From assembly GCF_030056815.1 (NCBI RefSeq), contig NZ_JASHKR010000004.1:1-64000 (forward strand): a DNA stretch of 64,000 bases, written 5' to 3'. The DNA comes from Rhodococcus sp. IEGM 1379. GTDB lineage: Bacteria; Actinomycetota; Actinomycetes; Mycobacteriales; Mycobacteriaceae. Under the pieces are notes generated by a model. The model did not search any database. It saw only the letters and a program-made list of their open reading frames with translations, and was not told where the DNA came from. A program made the translations under genes and the position numbers. This document shows positions 35,848 through 45,399 of this stretch, one piece after another; the stretch's first letter is position 1; the number at the start of each line of letters is the position of its first letter.

Positions 35848-38800
35848 CTACGGCGTCAGCACGGACAGGCCCTGTCGGGCACGACGGTCAATTTCGGCGA
35901 TGAACTGTTGCGGCGTGCCCTGGTAACCGTGGAACTCGTTGGTGATGTAGGTATCTCCGCTGCTCTTGGACTGGGCGTACTGTGCTGCACGCTCATCGCG
36001 GCCCTGCCAACGCATGTACTCCTTCGCCCCCTCGTCGATACGTTCGTTGAGGCGCTCCCCCAGACCAAGAGGTGCCGCGAATTCACCGCCGATCTCCTTG
36101 AGCGCGTTGATACCCCACGTCCGCGTTTGCGGCCCGAAATCCTGCCGCGCCAACCACGCGTCGGCACCTTCCTTGCCGCCACGCGCAACGGTGTCCTTGT
36201 AGAACGTGTCGTCGTAGCCGGTGTTGTTCGGATCGAATGCCGTCGACGGACCGGAAGTCGCCGCAGCGTTCATCACAGCCGGTGCCGGAGTACTCGGACC
36301 AGACGCTGCCGCAGCATTGGCCGCTGCATTCGTGGCGCCATTGTTCGGCATCTGGCGCAAGATCTCGATGAAGTCCGGGCGCTCGAGCACCGAGATGAGT
36401 CGCTCGAAATCTGCAGTCATCTCAGGCGACAGCACCCGCTCCGGAGTCAGGATCTTCTTCGGCATCAGGCCGATGCCGCTCGCGATACCGCCCTGGTCGT
36501 AGCCGTGTCCCTGCCCCCACATTGCACCGAGGTCGTCGCCGTACGTCGAGCGGTAGTACCGCAACGCTGCTGACATCGATGCGTCCGGGTTCGTGCGATC
36601 GTTCGGCAGGGCCGGGTTTCGGTTGGCCGCAAAGGTTCCTGGAATGACCTGCAGTAGACCGACGGCTTCATTGCCGCCGGAGTTGACGTCCTGGACGCTC
36701 TGGACGATGTTCGGGTTACCTCCCGACTCCGACTTGATCTGCGCCAACATCAGGTTCTGGTTGCGGGTGCCACTGTCGAAGCCTTCGCGCTCAAGTGCCT
36801 CGATGACCTTTCCGCGCCACTGCTCGACACCGGCCCCGAGATCCCACGGTGTCGTGCCCGCGTCGGCAGACGATCCACCAGCGCCGATGAACGAGTTGAT
36901 CTTGTCCAGGAAGCTGCTCTTGATAGCGTCGAGCGCTGCGCCGGGCACCTGGCCCATGAGGGTGCCACCAAAGTCCGGCATTGCCGACTTGAGTGCATCG
37001 AACGGCTTAGAAGCCAGCCCACGAGCTGTTACTGCGATCGCATTCCGGCCGGCGCTGATAGCGCCGCCCACTGCGTCCTTGACTCGATCCAGGAAGCCGG
37101 GTTCAGCTGGGGAGGAGGTACCGTCGGCGCCGAGCATCTTGTCCGTCGCCACATGGAGGTGGTGACGATGATCCATGTACGTGCCCTGATCGTAGAAACC
37201 AGTCCCGACGTCCTTACCGTCCTTGACATTTCGGTTGAACGGCCAGTGGATGAGCTCTTTGAGGTCCGGTGTGAAGTTGTCTGCCCACCACGTCGCTGCG
37301 GCCTTCATCTCGGGTGTGCCTTCGATGCCGCCGTTGGAGAAGTCGGCTGCCATCCCGCGCCCGTGGTACCCGGGGTCGCCGTCACGGTATGACGAGAACG
37401 CGCGTCCATTCTGGAGAAGCATGGGGAATTTTTCCGCCATGATCGACTCCATGTTTCCGACGATGCCGCCGTTGGAGAAGTAGCCGGCGAATCGCTTGAC
37501 CCCTGCCACGCCACCGCTTCGGGCCGCAGCGTTGGCGCTGTTGACGTACGCCGGTCCCATCGCGCGCGTCCACTCGGGACGCATGATCGCTTCGCCACCG
37601 CCGACGGCGATCATCCGGTCGTCGCGGCCGGGCGAGTAGCCCGACATGACGCCAGTAGTCGGAGCGATGCCACCGGAAGCGAATCCGAAGAATGCCTTGT
37701 CAGCTCCCTCGTCGGACGTGCCGATCTCCGCGACGCCGTCCCACTTGGACAGTCCAGGGATGACTGCGGCGACTGCATTCCAGGCGTTTTTGAGTGCGCC
37801 GTTGATGACGTTCCGGATGATCCAGTTGATCGGATCCGCTGCCATGTTTTTGAGACGATCCCAGTCGCCGCCGAAAGCTTCGACAATTCCGAGAGCGAAC
37901 TCCTTCAAGTTGGCGAGTCCGGTCTTGAAGCCAGGGAAGATCCGATTTGTGATGTCGAGGGTGGCCCCGCCGATCTTGGAACCGAGTTTGCCCCAGTTGA
38001 TTCCGCCTTCGTCGGTGGTTCCGAGGATGTTCCTCCCGAGGTCGGCCAGGTTTGTCTTGAACGCCGCAAAATCTCCGGTGCCGAGGTTTGCGAGAGCGCT
38101 GGCTGCGTTCGATCCGAAGGTGCCGAAGTTGCTGCTGCCGACCTCTTGAGTTTCGATCGCCTTGGCCTGCAACTCCTCAAGCTTTCGGTCGAACTCTTCG
38201 ACGTCACCGAACGTCTTTTCCCACTCCTCGCGCGTGAATTCCTTGAGCCCGATCGAGCGGCCACCGCTATAGGTACGGGCTGGGACAGTCGGCTCTTGGC
38301 CCGGAAGAAACGCAGTCCCATTGCCGGTGGTCGGTGCGAAGCCGCCACCGCCTTCCAAAGAAGGAAGGTTCGAGGGCTTCGGACCGTCATTTCCACCGAA
38401 AATTCCTGTCATCCACCCCCAGGTCTTCTTCACGTTGTCGATGCCCATTTGTATTGCGCCGCCGGTGAGTGGCCCCGCCCCAGGGACACCCGCCGATTTG
38501 AGAACTGACGCGTATGAGTCACCCGAAATGCCACCTAAACTGTTCGCTACGCCACCGACATCACCGTTCGTAGCGCTCGTGACAGCACCGACAGCCCCGG
38601 TTCCGGCACCATCAGATGGAAATGCTCGATTCATTAGATCTGTTGTCTTCTGGATCAGAATTCCGGCTTCCTTCACCAGGTTCAGGATGTCGGTGATGGT
38701 CGTGCGAACGTCCTCCCAGAAGTTCCGCATCTTCGCTTGGTTTTCGGGTTCGCGCATCCAAGCTGCGAATTCTCGAAGTGAGTCCGTCATTGACTCGATC

Positions 38801-41172
38801 ATCGACTTTCCGGTTTGCTCCGAACTCTTGAAAAGCCCACCAACGACATCACCGACAGCGAGAAACAAGTCCTTGACCTGCTTCAGAGACTCGATCGACT
38901 TCTCCATGAAGTTCCGGATTGATTGCTCGCCCTTATCGGACTCAGTCCATTCCCGGAATTCCTTCATCGTGTCCGCGAACGAACCACTAAATCCGGGAAG
39001 AAAGTCAGAGCCGATGGCAGCGATGTTGGTGAGGGCACCGAACAGTTCGGAGAACCCGTCAATCACGGGACCGATTGCGAGGCGGGTGTTTTCGAGTATC
39101 TTCGTCCAGTCCAGCTTCACCGAATCTGTCGACAAGTCATCGATCGCGCGCCGAAGACCACCGTTGATCTCCGTCGCAATTCCGCCAAGCCCGGACGTGA
39201 GTAGCGGGAAATAGTTGTTTGCGAGATTGACTATCGAATCACCAAGGCCCTCGAACAGTTTCTCCTGAACTTCGAGACGAAGCGTCTTCCACGCGTCACT
39301 GAGCCCGCGGACTTCCTCCACGAAGCGACGAGCATTCGGGGACAGGTTCGCAAGCGCATCCGCATACTCATCGATCGCATCAGCATTCGCAGACATCGCC
39401 TCCGCTTCAGCAGCCTGCGCATCAACCAAGTTCTCCTGCGCGAGCGTGACCTGCTCCTGCGCGTCGACCACCGACTTGTTCGCATCGACAACACCCTGAT
39501 CAGCCGCCGCGACAGCCTCTTTCGCGTCGATGACCTTGTCCGAACCCTCGATGCCCTTCTTGTTCGCATCAGCCGCATCCTTCGCGAGCTGCGTATTCCG
39601 GCGCCCAACCTCTTCCTGCCTGCGCAGTGCCTTATCCACACCGAGAGCAGCCTCGGACCGATCTAGTGCCGACGCGGCGGGATCTGCGAACGTCTTGTCG
39701 TAGGCCTCCCGTGCGCGGGCCAATGCGAGCACCGAGTCACGTTCGTCGATCGCAGTTCCCTTGAGCGCGAAGTTCAGGTCGTCGATCGTTGTCTTCGCGT
39801 CCTCACGAGCCTGATTGAGACTCTTCTGAGCTTTCTCCGCCTGGTTTTGTGCAGTTGTGACTCCACGTTCAGCGCGCTCGACACCATCGACAGCTTTCTC
39901 GACGCCACGCTCCGCCGAGGCGACAGCTTTCGCGGCCTGTGCACGCTTCCGCGCATCAGCCTCCTGCTGCTTCGCTGCAGCCGCAGTACCTTTCGCAGCG
40001 ATCTCGGCGGCCTTCGAACCTTTCGAGAACGCATCGAACACGCCCGTGAAACCGATGACCATCGTCGCGATACCAGCAACAGCAGCACCTGCCACTGCAG
40101 GCAACAGTGAGATGATCCCTGCGGCCTGAGCGAGCTGGCCGACCAGCGGAACCAAGCTCAGCGCGGCCAGCGCCATGAGCGCCGTCTTGAGTAATCCTGC
40201 TGGGCTGATCGATGAGAGTAGGTTCTTGCCCATGTTCATCGCGGTCTCGGCGAGTCCGCCCAGGCCGGCGCGCACTAGTCGCGACGTCGAATTCTGATTC
40301 TCCTGAGCACGCCGCAACCGATGATGAGCATCAGCCTGGTCGCCGATGGTTTGGGTGACTCGCGCTGTGTTCGAGCCAAGTTCGTTGTTGGCGCGAGTCA
40401 GCGCAGCAGTGGCGGCGAGGCGCTGCGATGTTGTCGAGTTGGCGTTCGCATTGACTTCGGTAAGTCGTGCCTGCGCGACTCGGACGCGGTCGAGGGACTC
40501 CGACTGCTTTGTTCGCGCCCCGGACAGGCGTGTTTCCAGTGCTGCGATCTGAGCTTCAGCGCTCGCAACCGAGGATCGATCCATGTCGATCTGCATGCGG
40601 ATCCGACGGACCATTCCACCGCGCAACCGACCATCTCCGGAACCAGAACCGTTGCCGTTGCCGTTACCATCGCCGCTTCCGTTGCCGCCGTTGGTGACGA
40701 TGTTGACGGTCTGCGTGACAGGACGTGTCAGTGTCGCGATATGAGCTAGGAAGTCAGCTTCATTTGCGACCTCCAAGAACACCGGGGCCGTAATCCGCGC
40801 GACCCGAAGTCGCTCCTCGATCTCTCGCACAAACGGCTGCAAGTTTCCAGCAGCGAGTTTGATCTTCACCGTTGCATCGGGAAGGTTCTTCGTCGCCTTC
40901 CGAACATCGGCATGGAACTTCGCAGTATTCGCACGCAACACAACCGTCGCAGAGAACGCCGACTGATTCAGTCGTTCCTGCGTCTGCCGACGGAACTCCA
41001 CCACATCGGCACGGAAACTGACCTTCGCCGCAAGACGGACCCGATCGAACTGCTTCTGCGCGGCCTTCGCTGCTTTCTCGGCCGCAACCCTGACCCGGGC
41101 CTCGAACTCGGTCCCGACGTTGCCCCAGTCGAGTTCCGCAGTAACAACGGCGTTCGCGTACGGGGCAGTCAC
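35848..41172 (-). CDS. Tape measure protein with two cell-wall hydrolase domains
   Basis: A 1774-residue protein that sets tail length. Residues 1-320 are helical repeats; about 325-385 is hydrophobic (LMALAALSLVPLVGQLA ...), the likely membrane-active part; about 385-560 is coiled coil. Near residues 1245-1345 lies a peptidase-like domain with YHGRGMAADFS and DHRHHLHVA (metal-site histidines and aspartate). Near 1450-1560 follows a lytic transglycosylase (SLT) domain with AQIKSESGGNP and AVGLLQVIPGTF. Both could open peptidoglycan during DNA entry. GTG start with GAGGAG upstream. Confidence 0.93.
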   Translation of the reverse strand: MTAPYANAVVTAELDWGNVGTEFEARVRVAAEKAAKAAQKQFDRVRLAAKVSFRADVVEFRRQTQERLNQSAFSATVVLRANTAKFHADVRKATKNLPDATVKIKLAAGNLQPFVREIEERLRVARITAPVFLEVANEADFLAHIATLTRPVTQTVNIVTNGGNGSGDGNGNGNGSGSGDGRLRGGMVRRIRMQIDMDRSSVASAEAQIAALETRLSGARTKQSESLDRVRVAQARLTEVNANANSTTSQRLAATAALTRANNELGSNTARVTQTIGDQADAHHRLRRAQENQNSTSRLVRAGLGGLAETAMNMGKNLLSSISPAGLLKTALMALAALSLVPLVGQLAQAAGIISLLPAVAGAAVAGIATMVIGFTGVFDAFSKGSKAAEIAAKGTAAAAKQQEADARKRAQAAKAVASAERGVEKAVDGVERAERGVTTAQNQAEKAQKSLNQAREDAKTTIDDLNFALKGTAIDERDSVLALARAREAYDKTFADPAASALDRSEAALGVDKALRRQEEVGRRNTQLAKDAADANKKGIEGSDKVIDAKEAVAAADQGVVDANKSVVDAQEQVTLAQENLVDAQAAEAEAMSANADAIDEYADALANLSPNARRFVEEVRGLSDAWKTLRLEVQEKLFEGLGDSIVNLANNYFPLLTSGLGGIATEINGGLRRAIDDLSTDSVKLDWTKILENTRLAIGPVIDGFSELFGALTNIAAIGSDFLPGFSGSFADTMKEFREWTESDKGEQSIRNFMEKSIESLKQVKDLFLAVGDVVGGLFKSSEQTGKSMIESMTDSLREFAAWMREPENQAKMRNFWEDVRTTITDILNLVKEAGILIQKTTDLMNRAFPSDGAGTGAVGAVTSATNGDVGGVANSLGGISGDSYASVLKSAGVPGAGPLTGGAIQMGIDNVKKTWGWMTGIFGGNDGPKPSNLPSLEGGGGFAPTTGNGTAFLPGQEPTVPARTYSGGRSIGLKEFTREEWEKTFGDVEEFDRKLEELQAKAIETQEVGSSNFGTFGSNAASALANLGTGDFAAFKTNLADLGRNILGTTDEGGINWGKLGSKIGGATLDITNRIFPGFKTGLANLKEFALGIVEAFGGDWDRLKNMAADPINWIIRNVINGALKNAWNAVAAVIPGLSKWDGVAEIGTSDEGADKAFFGFASGGIAPTTGVMSGYSPGRDDRMIAVGGGEAIMRPEWTRAMGPAYVNSANAAARSGGVAGVKRFAGYFSNGGIVGNMESIMAEKFPMLLQNGRAFSSYRDGDPGYHGRGMAADFSNGGIEGTPEMKAAATWWADNFTPDLKELIHWPFNRNVKDGKDVGTGFYDQGTYMDHRHHLHVATDKMLGADGTSSPAEPGFLDRVKDAVGGAISAGRNAIAVTARGLASKPFDALKSAMPDFGGTLMGQVPGAALDAIKSSFLDKINSFIGAGGSSADAGTTPWDLGAGVEQWRGKVIEALEREGFDSGTRNQNLMLAQIKSESGGNPNIVQSVQDVNSGGNEAVGLLQVIPGTFAANRNPALPNDRTNPDASMSAALRYYRSTYGDDLGAMWGQGHGYDQGGIASGIGLMPKKILTPERVLSPEMTADFERLISVLERPDFIEILRQMPNNGATNAAANAAAASGPSTPAPAVMNAAATSGPSTAFDPNNTGYDDTFYKDTVARGGKEGADAWLARQDFGPQTRTWGINALKEIGGEFAAPLGLGERLNERIDEGAKEYMRWQGRDERAAQYAQSKSSGDTYITNEFHGYQGTPQQFIAEIDRRARQGLSVLTP

Positions 41173-41206
41173 GCTGGGCGCTCCTCGGGATCACACAAGA
41201 GGTGAT

Positions 41207-41225
41207 GCCCGGCCCACAGCCAGCG
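41207..41225 (-). repeat. Conserved virion-gene leader, copy L1 (tape measure)
   Basis: On the minus strand CGCTGGCTGTGGGCCGGGC, followed by a hairpin (GGGCATCAC with GTGATCCC) and the ribosome binding site of the tape measure gene 34 bases later. A TATAGA-like -10 lies just upstream. Same element as L2 and L3. Confidence 0.8.
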
Positions 41226-41273
41226 ACAAGTTCTATATGCAGGGTATCTGCACGGGATGGGTTTGGTGGAAAG

Positions 41274-41843
41274 TCACCGCTGATGTTGCTTCATCAGCTC
41301 GAGTGCGGCGGTGAAATCGTATGCCGCAGCTTCGACGGCCTCGGGAGTTGTTTCTTCCGCCTGGTGCTTTCGGAGGATGCGGAGTGGTTCAGTGGTGAAG
41401 TCATTGTGCAGCTCGGCTCTTGCGTCTGCGTCCGCCGATACCCACTTGGTGAGTAACGCTTTCACTGCGTTCGTCGCCCGCGCCGGCGGCAAGGTAATGA
41501 GATCCACTCCGCGCATCTGCAATTCACCGTCGACTTCTGCCCACGCGCCGAGTACTCGGTACCAGATTTCTTGCACTGTCCAGCGGGGCATCCAAAACCA
41601 TTCGAGGACAAGCTGATCGGCGACCGCGTCGAGGAGTCGATTGTCGATACGGGATTCTGGGTCGAGGATCTGCTCGAACAGGAACTGCTTATCCGCATCG
41701 TCCCTCAGTGATCCGAATACCAGATGGATCGGGGTGAACGATACGACCATGTTGACCAGCGGAACGAGGTCCGGCCGGGTCACGTGCATGACCCGGCCGT
41801 CCACTGTCCACGCTGTCGGGTCTGAGACCCATGGTTCTGCCAC
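41274..41843 (-). CDS. Tail assembly chaperone, T-like second frame
   Basis: A 189-residue protein between the G-like gene and the tape measure, the position of tail assembly chaperone T. It contains LEWFWMPRWTVQEIWYRVLGAWAEVDGELQMRGVDLITLPPARATNAVKALLTKW. The GTG at 41843 has no ribosome binding site. It is in the same frame as the upstream G-like gene, separated only by TAG and TCA, so it might be made by stop-codon readthrough, by re-initiation, or by an unseen frameshift. In most siphophages T is made as a G-T fusion by -1 frameshifting. Confidence 0.75.
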   Translation of the reverse strand: MAEPWVSDPTAWTVDGRVMHVTRPDLVPLVNMVVSFTPIHLVFGSLRDDADKQFLFEQILDPESRIDNRLLDAVADQLVLEWFWMPRWTVQEIWYRVLGAWAEVDGELQMRGVDLITLPPARATNAVKALLTKWVSADADARAELHNDFTTEPLRILRKHQAEETTPEAVEAAAYDFTAALELMKQHQR

Positions 41844-41846
41844 TGA

Positions 41847-42374
41847 CTATCGGCGACGCTTCGAAGCGCGAGCTCGAGCACGCCGCTCTTCTCGGTTCGT
41901 TTCCGGTGTGAATCGTTCGATGACGGTCACGACGATGCGCTCGAGGAAGTCCTGATCAAACTTGTCGCCGCGGGCGAACAGTCGGCGGTTGATGTAGATC
42001 CGGGACTGGTCATCGAAGACGTGGTTGATGAACGTCTGCAGCGAACGCGCTTTGTCTGCTGCGGTGGCGTCGTCGGACATCATGCCGATGACCAGGTTCC
42101 ATGCTGCCGGTTCGGGTTTACGGGCCATGAGTTCGAAGCCATCGACGGTGAGGTACTCGATGTGTCCGTCGTCGTCGGGGAGGTCGGGGAGGTCGTCGGT
42201 GCTGAACTGCAACTCGTCGGGGATGGCGAGGCCCTTGTCGTCGATGACCTTTGGTGCGTCGAGGATTTCGTCGGGGGTTTCGATGATGTCGAGTACTGCT
42301 TCGACTTCCCGGGCGGTGGGGTTGCCGTCGGCTTGTGAGGGCTTGGTTGCGGTCTTGCGGGTACGAGGAGGCAT
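41847..42374 (-). CDS. Tail assembly chaperone, G-like
   Basis: A 175-residue protein with a polar, basic N-terminus (PPRTRKTATKPSQ), an acidic centre and ELMARKPEPAAWNLVIGMMSDDATAADKARSLQTFINHVFDDQSR, ending in a strongly basic REERRARARASKRRR. Position before the tape measure supports the tail-chaperone call, which keeps tape measure protein soluble during tail assembly. The ATG at 42374 is preferred over 42380 because GAAAGAAG is then 8 bases away. Confidence 0.75.
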   Translation of the reverse strand: MPPRTRKTATKPSQADGNPTAREVEAVLDIIETPDEILDAPKVIDDKGLAIPDELQFSTDDLPDLPDDDGHIEYLTVDGFELMARKPEPAAWNLVIGMMSDDATAADKARSLQTFINHVFDDQSRIYINRRLFARGDKFDQDFLERIVVTVIERFTPETNREERRARARASKRRR

Positions 42375-42390
42375 CGTCATCTTCTTTCGG

Positions 42391-42849
42391 TTAGAGGGGT
42401 CGGACGGTGACGTTGTGGGTGCCGAGGACGTCTTTGAGTGCGTCGGTGAGGAATGGGTTTGGTTGGATGCCTTTGACGGACTTCGCGAACACAAACCCGC
42501 CTGGGCTGCGTGAGCCGCCGCGGCCTAGTGGGCCAATCATTTTCGGTGTCGGGAACTTCAGTGCTTTCGCGGTGACCGGGACGATGGGCTTGCCCTTTGG
42601 TCCGTAGATGCCGGTGCCTTCGTGGATGTACCGGGCCCGCTCGAGGGGCGATCCGACGCGTGTCTTCGCGGACGTACCAGACAAGGTCACGTGGTGTGTG
42701 ATCGACGAACGCAACTGTCCGGTGTTGACGTTGCAGTTCACGCGGGCACGGTTGACGACCTGACGGCCCATGCGGTCGGACCACGCGACAGCATCCTGCG
42801 CGAGACCCCGCGCCATGCGTTCACGATGAAACTCCACATGGGCGGGCAT
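42391..42849 (-). CDS. HK97 gp10-like head-tail/tail completion protein
   Basis: A 152-residue basic protein with RARVNCNVNTGQLRSSITHHV, then YIHEGTGIYGPKGKPIVP and PNPFLTDALKDVL. This is the pattern of the HK97 gp10 family, which closes the tail tube end. The ATG overlaps the stop of the upstream gene (TGATG). Confidence 0.85.
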   Translation of the reverse strand: MPAHVEFHRERMARGLAQDAVAWSDRMGRQVVNRARVNCNVNTGQLRSSITHHVTLSGTSAKTRVGSPLERARYIHEGTGIYGPKGKPIVPVTAKALKFPTPKMIGPLGRGGSRSPGGFVFAKSVKGIQPNPFLTDALKDVLGTHNVTVRPL

Positions 42850-43124
42850 CAGGTGGTCTTCCTCCGGGCACGCGGGGGCTTCGGGATCTGATTGACGTCT
42901 GGGTCGTCGTCAACCTCGAGCACCGCCATCGGCGCGTCGACGACAGCCTCCTCGTCGCGGTACGTCACGTACGGCTGACTCGGATCCGTCTTGAACGCGT
43001 CGAGGTCGGTGAGTCCGCCATTCGTGATGAGCTTGTCGACGAACGGAGTGCGCTCGACAACCATGTCGGCGCCCTCCGCCCAATCGACCGTGGTCTGATT
43101 CGCACGAACATGCACAGTGGTCAT
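42849..43124 (-). CDS. Small phage connector-region protein
   Basis: A 91-residue acidic protein (TTVHVRANQTTVDWAEGADMVVERTPFVDKLI) with a basic tail KPPRARRKTT. It lies between two head-tail connector genes and probably belongs to them; small proteins of this kind occur in many actinophages without known function. Start is uncertain: ATG 43124, ATG 43136 or GTG 43115. Copy B of the start-associated element lies just upstream. Confidence 0.65.
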   Translation of the reverse strand: MTTVHVRANQTTVDWAEGADMVVERTPFVDKLITNGGLTDLDAFKTDPSQPYVTYRDEEAVVDAPMAVLEVDDDPDVNQIPKPPRARRKTT

Positions 43125-43134
43125 ACCGCAGATC

Positions 43135-43170
43135 ATACTGTGGACACAGTTGCACTGTATGTACCGCAAT
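43135..43170 (-). repeat. Start-associated element, copy B
   Basis: Plus-strand GTGGACACAG, five bases, then CTGTATGTACCGCAAT. The first arm matches copy D and the second matches copy A. It fills the gap between two connector genes. Confidence 0.75.
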
Positions 43171-43716
43171 TCATTCGATGCGCGGATCGCCCTCGATAGG
43201 TGCGAACACGGAATCAAACTCCGGGATCACCGCATCGCACGGGCACCACAGTTCGACACCGACTGTGACGGTGAGCGATCCACCGTGAATGCCACCGGAT
43301 GGGCCGCGCGGCATCCACGGACTGACGGATACTGGTGTGCCGCGATCGAACGCGCATTGCACGGCACGCATCATCGCGCGCGCGTCGTCGAGGGCGTCAC
43401 GAGCCAGGGAGTCCAGCTCGGACAGTTCCGGCATCTCGTTCTTCTCCGTGAATCCGTAGCACCTGTAAACGACCACCTCGAGGTCCGCCGCGTACGACAC
43501 CGGTTGCGTCAGATCCGTCTGTGCCGGATTCAGCTGGTTAGGGAACGCGGTTGTCGGCCAGATCCTTCCGGGGCGCACGAACGCTGTCTCGCAGCCGTAG
43601 GCGGGGACGATGTCGCCGGGGTGCACGGCGGCGTAATCCACTTGGCCGGCGCGCGTCGTTTCGAGTTTCGCGGTCAGCTCGTTGAGAAGTTGCTGAGCTT
43701 TGCCGTAGACATCCAT
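43171..43716 (-). CDS. Phage head-tail connector/tail terminator-like protein
   Basis: A 181-residue protein with DVYGKAQQLLNELTAKLETTRAG, an AADLEVVVYRCYGFTEKNEMPELSELDSLARDALDDARAMMRA helix, and a beta-rich C-terminus (GGSLTVTVGVELWCPCDAV). Size and place between adaptor and gp10-like genes suggest tail terminator or stopper. Start ATG overlaps the upstream stop (TGATG). The family call rests mostly on context. Confidence 0.65.
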   Translation of the reverse strand: MDVYGKAQQLLNELTAKLETTRAGQVDYAAVHPGDIVPAYGCETAFVRPGRIWPTTAFPNQLNPAQTDLTQPVSYAADLEVVVYRCYGFTEKNEMPELSELDSLARDALDDARAMMRAVQCAFDRGTPVSVSPWMPRGPSGGIHGGSLTVTVGVELWCPCDAVIPEFDSVFAPIEGDPRIE

Positions 43717-44477
43717 CAGCGAAACCTCGCAACCCGAGGAGCATCCACCGAATGCACGCGCGACCGCGACTTCAGCTTGTGCGGATTGCAGGCGGCGATC
43801 CACTGATCCACCGACGCAACACCAGTCAACCCTTGCTCGAACAGGACTTGCGCGTCGACGAGCTGGATGTCGACGCCCTGCCTAGCCACGTGCTGCGCGC
43901 GGTCCGGGAGTTTGCAACGACCACCTTTGCGGGCTTTCAGGAACTCCACCGCGAGGTCACCAGCGGCCAGCTGCCCAGCGAGTGGTACCTCGAGGCCCTG
44001 CTTGTAGGTGACAGTGAACGCACCTTCTGCATCGTCGGCGACGGTGAGGTTCTGGTTTTGTGGCCACACTTCCCCGTCGACGCGGATCAGCCAGCGGTTG
44101 TTGCGGATCCGGTAGGCGGTGGCGTCGAGGGTGTCACCATCGACAGTTACGGAGACGATGGAGTGCACCGGCCCCGGCAATGCGACTTCGGTGGGGTGGT
44201 GGCAGCCGTCGACACAACCACACGAGCCGGGCATCCACGAACCTGACACCAAGCCGGGAAACCAGTCGGCGCCGACACCGGACCGCCCCTGATAGGTGGA
44301 GTAGTCGCGCGGGCTGAAGCACGGCCGCACAGTCGACGTCCGCAACCCGAACACCCTTCCCGTCAGCGCCCACAGGTTCGTGATCGCCAACTCCCCCATC
44401 GCTTCCTTGTCTGCCATCTCCGCATCAGCCCACTCTTTCGCCGACGACTGCACCGGCCAATCGAATCCTGCACTCAC
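43716..44477 (-). CDS. Phage head-to-tail adaptor-like protein
   Basis: A 253-residue protein with a helical N-terminus (WADAEMADKEAMGELAITNLWALTGRVFGLR), a cysteine-rich loop (SWMPGSCGCVDGCHHPTEV), and a beta domain (VHSIVSVTVDGDTLDATAYRIRNNRWLIRVDG). This combination is usual for head-tail adaptors of actinophages. The GTG at 44477 has TTGGAG six bases upstream; the ATG at 44492 falls inside the palindromic element C and is rejected. Confidence 0.72.
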   Translation of the reverse strand: MSAGFDWPVQSSAKEWADAEMADKEAMGELAITNLWALTGRVFGLRTSTVRPCFSPRDYSTYQGRSGVGADWFPGLVSGSWMPGSCGCVDGCHHPTEVALPGPVHSIVSVTVDGDTLDATAYRIRNNRWLIRVDGEVWPQNQNLTVADDAEGAFTVTYKQGLEVPLAGQLAAGDLAVEFLKARKGGRCKLPDRAQHVARQGVDIQLVDAQVLFEQGLTGVASVDQWIAACNPHKLKSRSRVHSVDAPRVARFR

Positions 44478-44490
44478 GATGTCTCCAATC

Positions 44491-44526
44491 ATTCCGGTAG
44501 ATACAGATAACTGTATCTACCGGAAT
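44491..44526 (-). repeat. Start-associated element, copy C (perfect palindrome)
   Basis: ATTCCGGTAGATACAG, four bases, then the exact complement CTGTATCTACCGGAAT: 16 paired bases without mismatch. It lies 13 bases before the preferred adaptor start and just after the integrase stop. TACAGT inside it could serve as a -10 box. Confidence 0.9.
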
Positions 44527-44551
44527 CCGAGGTGCACCGATCCTGTGGACG

Positions 44552-45331
44552 CTATGCAGCGCCGCCAAGGAATGACGCCAGGACGTAGTTACCGTGCCGA
44601 TCGAGGTTTCCGCGCGCCCGGTCGTAACGCTGGGTCATTCGCGGATCAGAATGCCGGGCCATGATCTGCACATCACGCAGTGGGATCCCGGCGTCGAGAG
44701 ACGCGGTGACATAACCGTGTCGAAGGACGTGCGGCGAAATCACCTTCACGATGCCGGCCTTCTTTGCGAGCCGCTTCACCACCCTGTCAGCTGAGCGGCG
44801 CGTCATCCGAGAGCCGTCAGCGCGGAGTATGAGCGGGCCACTTGACCGTCCCGCAGCTGCCGCATCCATCGCCCGGGCGACCGGGATAGGCAGCGGAATG
44901 GTGGCAGGTTTGCCTCCCTTACCGATCATGCGCAGCACGCGGTGGTCACGCTCGTACTCCTGAAAATCCTCGATGTCGACGTTGCACGCCTCCGTCACGC
45001 GAAGCCCGAGCAAAGCCAGCATCGTAATCAATGCTCCCTCAGAAGGTTTCGACGCCCGGCCTTCGCAGACGAGTGCGGACATCTCAGTGCGAGACAGTCC
45101 GGTAATGCGCGCCTCGTCGTAGAAGACCTTCGGCATCTTGATGTACTCGGCAGGATTGCGTGAGATGTGTCCATCGACGTGCATGATCCGGTAAAACATC
45201 CGCAAGCAGGACAGTCGACGGTGCACCGTCGAGGGAGCATTGCCGCTCTCGTATTCGAGGGGCCGTGGCCGATGGTACACAAGCAAATTTCTCACCCACG
45301 TTGCGAGAGTGGGGACTTCGTCATTCGACAA
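44552..45331 (-). CDS. Tyrosine recombinase (integrase), N-terminus probably truncated
   Basis: About 259 residues with a complete catalytic domain: Arg111 (LGLRVTEACN), Lys138 (GKGGK), His201 and Arg204 (HVLRHGY), His227 (ARHSDPRM) and Tyr236 (TQRYDR). The core-binding domain (STVHRRLSCLRMFYRIMHVDGHISRNPAEY) is present, but its first helices are missing: an in-frame TAA lies two codons before the TTG at 45331. So the 5' end may have been lost or the start is unusual. It sits in the middle of virion genes, an odd place for a prophage integrase. Confidence 0.85.
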   Translation of the reverse strand: MSNDEVPTLATWVRNLLVYHRPRPLEYESGNAPSTVHRRLSCLRMFYRIMHVDGHISRNPAEYIKMPKVFYDEARITGLSRTEMSALVCEGRASKPSEGALITMLALLGLRVTEACNVDIEDFQEYERDHRVLRMIGKGGKPATIPLPIPVARAMDAAAAGRSSGPLILRADGSRMTRRSADRVVKRLAKKAGIVKVISPHVLRHGYVTASLDAGIPLRDVQIMARHSDPRMTQRYDRARGNLDRHGNYVLASFLGGAA

Positions 45332-45399
45332 GGTTTACGCGGGCCCACTGCTGGGCATCTGACTCTTGCTGCGGCGAATCCGTGTAGTCGTCGCGCTTG

